From Venturia oleaginea (lineage: Eukaryota; Ascomycota; Dothideomycetes; Venturiales; Venturiaceae), in assembly GCA_013176395.1 (NCBI GenBank), contig JABMLP010000011.1, positions 1,612,001 through 1,676,000 of the forward strand: 64,000 nucleotides of DNA, written 5' to 3'. Made by a program: the position numbers and the translations under genes. Shown here piece by piece: positions 56,191-64,000 of this stretch (the first letter of the stretch is position 1; every line of letters begins with the position of its first letter). Below the pieces are notes generated by a model. It did not search any database. It worked only from the letters and a program-made list of their open reading frames with translations, and was not told the origin of the DNA.

Positions 56191-56530
56191 GTTAGTTGTT
56201 GCGATAGAACCACCAGATCCTTTCGTCGAGCTCACAGCGGATAATGACAACGAGGTCAATCCTGTGCTTTCGATCGCCGAAGAAGAAGGGCATGATAGTG
56301 ATATGAGACACCAGGCTTCTCTCGATCTTTCAGCAGAAGGTGATGACCATGGTTTGAGAATGTTCCCATGCCTTCTGCTCACCTGGGAGAATGGGAGGAC
56401 CGTTAAGAGAGGTGTTGATTGGCTTGAGAACCATGCACTTGGGATGGGATCTTGGCTTGTGGGCGAGTATCAGAAAGCGCTTGATGCTGTGAGACTGGCG
56501 ACCGTCTCCAGGCGAAAAGAGAAAGTTTAG

Positions 56531-57172
56531 AAAGAGAGAGAAGACCAACTCGATGGCAAGAGACACAAGATCACATACTGGGCGGACCATGAAAGTCTGC
56601 GAGCCTGCTGGGGTACTTATGTCTATAAATGAATGCAGAGTCAGATGGATAATGATAGATGGAATGAAGTAGTGAGTTGAGTACATGCTCCTCTTAGATG
56701 AGGTATAATGGCTGACTATATACACATAGATAGAGAAGATTCCAGAAGTGAAGGTATGAGATCATTGTCGATCCTAGGTATTGAGTATATGAACTTCACA
56801 TGATACCAAGACGTTCCCAACCCAAGATGTTTCAACAGGACAAATGCCGAAGCCTTCATACACTATGTTAATCCCAAGTGCCCGATCTCTTCGAGGCTGG
56901 ACGGCTTGACCGAGTCCACTTCTTGTACCACTTGTCGCAATATTGTCGGACGGTCTTGTCTCTGGCTCTTCTAAGATGAGGATGATGCGAACAGAGAGAA
57001 CATTTTGGTGCCTCCACGAATCAAGAAACCGATCGTGGAGGTCGATTGGGCGGCGAAAGACACTTGGATCGTTGAAGCTACCAGCACTTGAGAGAATCGA
57101 GAGAGCGCTCAATCTTTTACCGAGCTGGGAGGATATGATGACATATTGGAAGTAGGTGTTTATTACAATCTT
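56531..57172. other. Intergenic, no supported gene
   Basis: This is the 3' flank of the interrupted gene and short ORFs without motifs, up to the duplicated ATCTT (57168-57172) of the next solo LTR. Confidence 0.4.
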
Positions 57173-57403
57173 TGTTGAACAGTGGCATGCCAGTCCTTGA
57201 TACCTCAGGCACTCTGCACGTGATAGATGCCAAGGAATGCATTGATATGCATATATATGCATGCAGATACTACGGTGTACTTAACCTCCTCAGTCAATAC
57301 AGTCAAGTCACAGGGTGACACTCGTTCTGTTCATCGGCTCCTATCGTTAAGTTCGGGTTGAATCTACTTCCGAATAACTCTGTTTTGCTCGTTCAGCGTA
57401 ACA
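57173..57403 (+). mobile_element. Solo LTR (family L2)
   Basis: 231 bp from TGTTGAACAGTGG to TTCAGCGTAACA, flanked by perfect ATCTT duplications (57168-57172 and 57404-57408). It is nearly identical to the copy at 28124. No internal region of this family is present anywhere in the window. Confidence 0.93.
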
Positions 57404-58630
57404 ATCTTAGTATTTGATAAGAATTTACTTGGATATATCATCCTATCAGGTGTTCACACCATTCGAATCATATTGACAAAACTTCTCAAAACTTGATTAT
57501 CTTATGGTCTCGTATCGATAACAGAGAAGGTGTAGCTCAAGTCCCAAGCCGAATTCACATTTTAACTGCCAATTCCTTGTTTTCCCTTCGACCATACTAC
57601 TAGGCTCGAAGCCCCCTTGTTTGAGATTAATGTTTATAAAGTTCTGGTGACTTGGTTCGCGCGTCTGATACGTTTTCAGAGACGAACACCCATCGAGAGA
57701 TCAAGAGGTTGTGGTGTCAATGACTCCGCAATTGAAGTCTGGGTTTCGATTCTTATTTCACCTCAAAATCGGATCGATTGCCAGGATTTACTATGGAGAA
57801 GCCGGATGCTCTTGGGAGAAGTATTGAATAGAGATATTGGAGAGAACTTGTGTACTTGCGTATCGTCTCCACGGCATGAGCTTCGAGTGAAAAGAGGTTC
57901 CAATAATCAATCGATGAAGATTACAGAGGCGCGAAGGGAGAGTAGTGGCACAGGAAAAAGGGGCTCGCAATATAGCAACCTATCCTAGACAAGTGCGAAA
58001 ATTTGCGCATGGAACCACCCCTCTCCACAAAGCCAAATATTGAAGACCTCATCCCCCCTCCCTCCAAGCTCTTTACCATTCTCCTACAAATCCAGTCTTC
58101 CACACATACCTCTTTCAAGGCCAAGTAATTCTAAAGCACAGCAACCTTCAACAAGACCCCAGCCTTCGAATTCTCCTCGCATCTTTGAGTCTCCGGTTTG
58201 GAGACCGATCTTGCTACCTTGCTAGTCATTTCAGAAATCTCACTGTTAGAAACTGAGCAATGTCGATCCCAGACTGACGAAGTTCGATTGAATAAGAAAA
58301 GTAGGGAGGAGAAGAGTCATCGCATTCCGCATTGCTTAGCTAGGACCTAAGAACTATCTTTAAAATAACACGGTGTTGCTTACCTTGAGTACTATAAAAA
58401 AGCTTGGTACTGGACTGGACACTGCGAAGGTCATTCCAGATGTTGATTTTGGATTATTGAGATCGATGTTGCTGAGTGTCAAGTGAGTCCTTACTTGGAC
58501 ATTGCCAGAAATTACCAACATCGACCTCGAACCCAGGGACTTCACTTCATGTTGTTGCATTGAAGTCGATGTGGAAAGTGTTCAAGAAAGGACATTGCGA
58601 AAAGAAGTATGTTTGCATTGCGGCTCTCTT
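57404..58630. other. Intergenic, no supported gene
   Basis: Short ORFs on both strands have no motifs. Around 58460-58530 the word ATCGATGTT/CATCGACCT appears on both sides of TCCTTACTTGGACATTGCCAG, giving a weak inverted symmetry. DNA near 58600-58650 resembles 62740-62790 and is probably the shared 3' flank of the MKTEYDPFDE paralogues. Confidence 0.35.
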
Positions 58631-59804
58631 CTACAGATAAAGAGCGCCTCCTCCTTCCCTCGCATCTTGCAAAATGATCTCTCCCCTCCTCCCAATTCTA
58701 GTCTTTGATTGCTTTCTTGTCGTCATCGTTAAGATCCGCGTCCGAATCATCCTCGCCATCCCTCTTTCTCTTGTTCGCTCAGCTCGCGATGAAGGCATCT
58801 CTCCGGCTCGTATGACTTTGACAACCTCTTTCTGGAAATTGTGGTCGCGCTTGTCGAGATCGATAAAATCCCTCACCTCGCTTGCGGAATGCGGAAAGTC
58901 ATTACAATACCTAAAGATTGCCTCGACTTGGCTGGCGAGCTTGGGTGACTGCGCAGTCGCTAACACTTCCTCCAACATTCTCAAAGATTTCGTGTCCTTG
59001 ATCTCTGTGAATTTTTGGTTCGGGTTTTTCTCGACTTGTGGTTCTCGCATTTGTTTTCTCGGTGGGGTTTGTTCTCGACTTGCGGTTCTCGCATTTGTTC
59101 TCTCGTTCGGGTGTCGACGTGTATAGACTTGGCGTTGGCGTCAACCTTCTTGTACCGGTACTCTACTGGATCGACAACCCGTGCAGTATTCATCAACTAT
59201 GTATCTCGCCTAGAAGGTCCGAATCTTTCTCTCGTGGTAGCCATCAGTGACGCCCACGATTCCCGGGGAATATCTCGCCTTGATGATCCTCAGTCTTGCA
59301 TTGGAAGCAGATTCTCTCGCACTTTTCCGCATTGTGGTGCCTTGGTGTTCTCGGGCCGCCACAATGGACGCAACGATGCAACCATTCCTTCTCGACAGGC
59401 TTGCTGCCGTCAGGACAGGCTTTGATCACGTCCTTGTATTTGGGATACAGCAGGTTCGGATACCTTAGTCTCATTTCAGTAGGTGGTAGTTTCTCTTGCT
59501 TAGATTTACTCCCAGGAGTGTTTCTCGGTTTCTCGGTTGGTTTCTCAGCTGACTTCTAAGTTCGTTTCTCGGGTCGACGTGTCTGAGGCTGCGCAAAACG
59601 ATGAGTTCTCGCACTCTTCGCCTCATCTTCTCTCGCTTCCTTCTCTCGAGCAATATGCACGTTCTCGGCGTGTTGTGCTCTTGCTTGCTCTGCATTCAGT
59701 ATGTTAGCTTTAGCTGGCTCTCAAAGGTGTCACAAAGGGAGGAACTCACCTCTCCCAGCCATTAGAGGCATCTTCTCATCAAACGGATCGTACTCCGTCT
59801 TCAT
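58631..59804 (-). pseudogene. MKTEYDPFDE paralogue A, zinc-knuckle-like protein, broken
   Basis: Exon 1 (59804-59750) encodes MKTEYDPFDEKMPLMAGR. A 60-nt intron (GTGAGT...TGCAG) leads to exon 2 at 59689, rich in Ala/Arg/Glu (QARAQHAENVHIAREKEARE). A TAG at 59558-59556 interrupts the frame. The same frame then continues through KYKDVIKACPDGSKPVEKEW and a Cys/His cluster (CVHCGGPRTP, HHNAEKC, CFQCKTEDH) resembling zinc knuckles. A further break follows near 59244, then a Lys/Glu/Asn-rich part with a 45-bp two-copy repeat (about 59028-59120) and QVEAIFRYCNDFPHSASEVR, ending GGGALYL. RNA or nucleic acid binding is suggested by the Cys/His cluster only. Introns could explain one break but not the TAG. 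Confidence 0.55.
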
Positions 59805-60006
59805 CTTGTGTATATGTGTGTATGGGTGGGTACTTGGAGAGCACACGTGGTCTACAAATGAACAGTATGAAAACATGCACGCAGAAGAGCAAACACAGGC
59901 AGGCATCGCCACAATTACTTATTGGCTGACTTTCGCGGAAGGTACAATCAATCAATCAACTTGTTTTTACTACCTAGGCTCACTTCTGAGGAGACTCAGT
60001 CGTCCA

Positions 60007-60450
60007 TCAAGCCAGCTTCCCGCAGCTCCCACAACTCTCATCAGGGTCTTTCACGCTCAGAGTCAAATCCGCAGCCAACCCACATCCGCCCGACTTATCA
60101 TTCCCATAACACTTGAAATTCGTAGGTGACTGCTTGAACTTGAAAGCCTTGAGGATACTTCCGGAGGCGGGGTTGGCACCAGTGTCAATTTTCGCTTTAC
60201 CACACGCCTTCGAGTTGGAAGGATCGGGGATAGAAAAAGCTTGGTTGATGATTTTGGATTTTTCTTGTGGAGAGGTCTTAAGGGATTGGTCGACGGTCAG
60301 TCTGACTTGGACCGCATAGCAGAATTTGAAGCTGCCTGGGGAATCTGAAGTGTCGATGGCAGGGATGGAGTTGTCTCGGGGTTGGAGGGCGAGGCAGTGT
60401 GCGCCGGTAGTGAGGAGGGCTCCTAGCGTGAGGCTCTGGGTGAACAACAT
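60007..60450 (-). CDS. Secreted cysteine-containing protein, unrecognised
   Basis: A single exon encodes 147 residues from the ATG at 60450; the frame is open further up without better starts. The N-terminus MLFTQSLTLGALLTTGAHCL is a signal peptide. The mature part has six Cys: FCYAV, KACGK, FKCYG, GGCGL and the C-terminal ESCGSCGK. The even number suggests three disulfides. It contains DQSLKTSPQEKSKIINQAF, possibly helical, and a C-terminal Gly/Asp-rich end (DLTLSVKDPDESCGS). No enzyme motif. Many fungal small secreted proteins look like this and their role is usually unknown. The gene looks intact and is flanked by long gene-poor DNA. Confidence 0.75.
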   Translation of the reverse strand: MLFTQSLTLGALLTTGAHCLALQPRDNSIPAIDTSDSPGSFKFCYAVQVRLTVDQSLKTSPQEKSKIINQAFSIPDPSNSKACGKAKIDTGANPASGSILKAFKFKQSPTNFKCYGNDKSGGCGLAADLTLSVKDPDESCGSCGKLA

Positions 60451-62767
60451 GTTGAGAGTTGAGTGGTAAGAGAGGTTGGGGAATCTGTGTGTCTGTGAGA
60501 AACGGTTAGCCACTGGGATGGAAAAGAGCAATGAGGGTTGCATGTACACTTCGAAACGGATTTCTGACCTCAAGGTTTGGAATGCTGAATGGGTCTGTAG
60601 GTTTCGACAGCTCTTCTTATACACTTTAGTAACAAGTAATGGCGTCTTTTCCCCGCCCTCTCTACCAGCACTGGCGTTTTCCCCTCACCATGATGGCCTC
60701 TGTATCGCCGATGATGAGCACGATACAGCCTTTTCGCGCGGAGGTGAATCCAATTCTAAACATAGTAATTTTCCATACCGGGTCTGCGGTAAAAGTCTGC
60801 TATTTTGATAGCCTTCCGAGACCTCTACAATCGTCTGTGCTTCTAGACTTAGATGCATATGAATGAAAATTGCGGAAGTGTTGATGCCATGAAGGAATGC
60901 GCACCACAGAAGAGGAAATTGAAGGAAAACGGTTTACTGATCGATGTCCAGCGACTACGCCCATCGATCCGCAGACGTCTATTACTCACCAAAAATGTAT
61001 ACAGTCTACGGTAAGACTTCAAGACGATGCCGAGCCCGCGTTTGTTGAATGTCTTAGTGGAAAACACTGCCACGGATTAATATTCCAATGTTAAGACAGC
61101 TGAATACGAAAATCTTGCCGATCAAACACGTCGTTTAGCGTCGTTTAAGGCCGAGCCGTCGATTACGCCCCATAAACTTCCTATTCTGTAGTATGAAATC
61201 TCTAGATGTAATCAGGATCTCATAAAAATCGAATGCGAATCCAGTAGGTCTTAATCTAGAGCTATCTTGGCTCTTAGCAACACACTCGATCACAGGTAGC
61301 AAACGCCTTCGTTCGTTTACCTCGAAAGCACAATATACAAATCACAAATTTAAGGTAGCGAAGACCTCGGGAGACAAGGCTGAACCCCAGTCCCTGCGGC
61401 TTCGGAATCGAAATTAGAAAATTTTCAATGATCGGCAGGCAAATCGGAGCGCCTCCGCATTGCGGAAAATTCAACGTACTCCGGAAATTATCAGATGTCC
61501 AACCTATTTTAAGACATGTCACCTGTTTCACAATGTTCCTCCTCCCTCTCCGCTTTGTCTTCGTCGTCGTGCTCAGGCCTCTCGGTCGACCGACTAATAT
61601 CACACGACGGAAGTAATCTGCAGACTAAAGATTCTATCACGACGAGACCTCCCGCCCTTAATCTTATCGCCTTGCCGTTAGGCAGGTAGCCGGAAGTAGG
61701 TTATATGTAGAGCCACTGGATAACTAACGTTAGAACGGAATATGCTCCGAGCTTGATACCTACATGTTTAATCGCATCTACTTCCTAATTGGGAATGTTA
61801 GACAGAGAGTCTACCTTTATTTAGCGAAGCGAGAAGCTCCCGTCTAGTATACCGGGCGGATGGTAGAGTTTATGCTACAATCCGACGCCAGATTGGTAAT
61901 CTCCCGCCGAGTCACCCTAGCCTAACTCGTCTACGCCGTGGATTGTTGAGAGGCTTGGTTGTACTGGGGTCCAAATTGAGTATACTTCAGAGCCGGGCCA
62001 ATGTTGCAATTAGTCTCGATATTATCCATGAGTCGCTTAAATAGCTTCAGAGTTGGAGACCAATGGTTTACTCACGACTTCCGATGCCTTATATAGAAGT
62101 TTGATCGTCAGCCTCCATCAGGGTTGCAAGAAATTCCATGCTAAGGCCAGTAAGCGATGTTGTAGACTTTTTCATCAAGGCTGCATTCTTGCGGGACTCG
62201 TTCGCTCCTACTTGCAGCTATCGATACCGAAGATGAGGTTTGAAGGTTGAAGTCAACGAGGCGCAAATACTTTTGTACCTGATATACCCTCTACCATCCC
62301 TCTCCACTTTTCAAGTTTTAACCTTCAAAGTATACTTAATATACTATCTCTTCGCGCCTCAAACAACGTGCAGCTATTATCTTAGCAGGTCTTGAATTGA
62401 AATTCTCTCAGATTGGGATGCACCTCACGCATCATTCTGCCCCACCAGCTCAACTCATCTCTGTACTGCGGATTGAAATTACGATTTCACCAGGTCCTTG
62501 ATATCCTGCTTGGAAATATTCGCCTTCAGTTTTCTGCCCCACCACGGGAGTAATGATGAGCCTCCGTCGAAGCGACGAAAAATCAGCGCACAAGAGGAAC
62601 AAGAACAAGCAAGAACTTTAATTGATACCAGAGCAAGTACCATCTTAGTAGTAACAGTTATTGAATAATTAACATCCGACTTATCGAGGCTGAAAGCCGG
62701 TCAGATCGCATTTTACGAAGGGAGGCTCGGAGTTTTTGAAAGTGTACTTGCATTGTTTGTTCTCATC
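60451..62767. other. Long gene-poor stretch
   Basis: Short ORFs only. From about 61620 to 62250 the DNA has old-transposon character (fragmented frames, CCCGCCC and AGGTAGCC words), but no domain is readable. A run of C+T-rich DNA near 62750-62830 resembles the 3' flank of paralogue A. Confidence 0.35.
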
Positions 62768-63116
62768 TACATATAAAGAAAGTTCTCCTGCTTCATTCTC
62801 CCATATTGTCTCTCGTTACTTCTCTGAGGTTGACGCATCGGAGCAATCGGTCTCGCAAATGGCTGTGCAGGCGATGGCGGCTGGTTTGCCTTGTTGAAGC
62901 CTGCGGCAATGCGAATCGAAGACGCGGTTGCTCTATCTTCTCTTCATCTTTCTTCTCCTTGCCCAAAATGTGTGGTCGCTCAGAGAAGCTTTTTCTCGCA
63001 ACATCTAAAAATGACGCGTCAGCAGATCTTTGAGATAAACTGGGAGACAGAGTTCATTCACCTCTCATCGCCTGGGCAGGCTTTCTCTCGTCGAAGGGAT
63101 CGTATTCAGTCTTCAT
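62768..63116 (-). pseudogene. MKTEYDPFDE paralogue B, short and frameshifted
   Basis: Exon 1 starts at 63116 and encodes MKTEYDPFDERKPAQAMR, then an intron at GTGAAT ending in TTTTTAG. The next frame is Lys/Glu-rich (RPHILGKEKKDEEKIEQ). After a one-base shift near 62930 the protein-like reading is PSPAQPFARPIAPMRQPQ, ending GRMKQENFLYM at 62768. Start, intron position and 3' flank match paralogue A at 59.8 kb, but the Cys/His part is absent. It is probably a local duplicate with an internal deletion. Confidence 0.45.
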
Positions 63117-63249
63117 CGTGATGATCATTTGTGTATATGTTCGTAGATGTTTGGTGTTACTGTGAAGAGGACGCGTCCAAGAATATCTGAATTGTGTGAA
63201 AGCCACACGTAATTTTCTCTCCCAAAGATGATGAAGAGGGCGTACTCAC

Positions 63250-63520
63250 ATTAAAAGAAAGGTGTAGGGTGGATTTAGAGTATGACAAGTTCCTGGCAAT
63301 CACAGAAATGAATATCGCCAGAAAATTAATGACTGTGCTCTTTGCGAACGTGGGCGGCGCTAGATAGAACAGGCCCAGGTCTCTCAAATACTGTGGAGAC
63401 AAAAGAAGATCTATCTATGTTAGTTAAGAGATACAAAGTCGATCGAGCGTATGCTAAATTCCCGGCAATCTCAGAAACGAAGATGGCTAGAAACTTATCG
63501 AGTACGTTCTGTAACTACGG
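63250..63520. repeat. Diverged tandem duplication of about 100 bp
   Basis: The plus-strand stretch near 63255-63345 (TTCCTGGCAATCACAGAAATG) and that near 63430-63515 (TTCCCGGCAATCTCAGAAACG) align over most of their length. Both strands give similar peptides (plus: FLAITEMNIARKL versus FPAISETKMARNL; minus: FLAIFISVIARNL versus FLAIFVSEIAGNL). Whether it is coding or a duplicated promoter element is undecided. Confidence 0.5.
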
Positions 63521-63579
63521 ATGCCACAACAAAGAGAGCTTATACATAACCTCGATCCGTTCAGACCTACCAGTCCATT

Positions 63580-64000
63580 TCATTTCCTTAAGCGGTTCCT
63601 CAGCCACTCCTCATCCCTCTCCCATCTCTCCAACTCACCCAAAGCGGCAGCAGCAACAGGCTGATACTCATACCCGACATTCAAAGCCAAGGCCTGCAGT
63701 TCCGTTCTAGCAGCTTCACTCTCTTTCCATTCCGATCTGCCCACTGAGGCTGTTGGGCTGCGCATTCGCGATTCAACGTCACGGATCTGGCTTGTAATGG
63801 CTTTGAACTCGACTGATAATATTATTAGCTTGCATGAATGAGAGGAGGGAGGGATAAGTGAGGAGAGGACGACTGACTTTCTTTATGCACAAGATCGCCG
63901 TGAGAAGGCTGTCCAGCGGGCCAGCGCGCGGTTTTGTAGTCAAAACGCAGCACGTATCGGGATGGCGGAGTGGGAAGCACCGGTCCATAGACTTCCTCAT
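63580..64000 (-). CDS. Unknown protein, 3' end, runs off the right edge
   Basis: Two exon pieces, 64000-63879 (open at the edge) and 63812-63580, are joined by a 66-nt intron (GTCAGT...TATCAG) in phase. The upstream piece reads PSRYVLRFDYKTARWPAGQP and SHGDLVHKE. The downstream piece is helical and charged (EFKAITSQIRDVESRMRS, WKESEAARTELQALAL, ERWERDEEWLRNRLRK), like a C-terminal coiled coil. No family recognised. The intron joining two protein-like frames is good evidence for a real gene; the start lies outside the window. Confidence 0.65.

Larger units (their letters stand above)
50308..56530 (+). pseudogene. Host gene interrupted by a Copia element in exon 1
   Basis: The frame from the ATG at 50308 is open up to the element at 50571. 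It resumes in the same frame directly after the duplicated GGAGG (55756) through SFDTGPVVDDSETSFEF to a GTGAGC donor at 55835. An 81-nt intron (55835-55915, ...GTTCAG) leads in phase to exon 2, 55916-56530, ending RRKEKV. Without the element the gene would have exons of 342 and 615 nt and encode 318 residues. The exon-2 protein has an eight-residue repeat (HPANEN, YPSNEN) and a C-terminal globular part (LLTWENGRTVKRGVDWLEN and GMGSWLVGEYQKALDAVRL). The family is unknown to me. As assembled, the gene is disrupted; only the exon-2 part could still be expressed. Confidence 0.7.

Overview
The window looks like nuclear DNA from a filamentous ascomycete, probably a leotiomycete (class-level guess only). 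The evidence is short GT-AG introns of about 50-80 nt with CTAAC-like branch sites, a fungal CSN5, a secreted fungal nucleoside hydrolase, SLGDIA-type and BTB proteins, and Copia, pogo, CACTA-type and solo-LTR elements. No bacterial operon, phage or CRISPR structure is visible.

Layout. 1-12.6 kb: the 3' part of an unknown gene, a secreted nucleoside hydrolase, a decayed SLGDIA-type gene, a membrane-anchored PAF-acetylhydrolase-like esterase, and CSN5. 12.6-25.2 kb: gene-poor. It has a SINE-like repeat, an intact BTB gene, a decayed BTB neighbour, a broken F-box-like gene, a broken phosphatidylserine decarboxylase-like gene, two MITE copies, and a spliced 8-cysteine small secreted protein that simple ORF calling misses. 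25.4-35.6 kb: an accessory island. A CACTA-type (Tnp2) transposon has a solo LTR inside one of its introns. Next comes a divergent pair of broken genes, a SesB-like esterase and an NB-ARC NLR. Each has lost its 3' end where it meets a different repeat. A pogo/Fot1-type element then abuts a dehydrogenase fragment. 38.1-47.5 kb: an intact DEAH RNA helicase, a nested retroelement insertion, and an intact group II PLP decarboxylase. 48.6-56.5 kb: a coiled-coil gene cut by one TAG codon, and a young full-length Copia element sitting inside the first exon of a host gene whose frame is otherwise open. 57-64 kb: another solo LTR, two paralogues that share the start MKTEYDPFDE, a 6-cysteine secreted protein, and the 3' end of a gene that runs off the right edge.

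The main theme is a contrast. Housekeeping genes (CSN5, helicase, decarboxylase, esterase, nucleoside hydrolase) are intact with clean introns. At least eight accessory genes carry stops, frameshifts or transposon truncations. Either this is a decaying accessory compartment, or part of the single-base damage is assembly error. Raw reads or RNA-seq would decide. Substitution-type stops and insertions with target-site duplications are not easily explained as assembly error.

All functional calls come from reading motifs. No database search was run.
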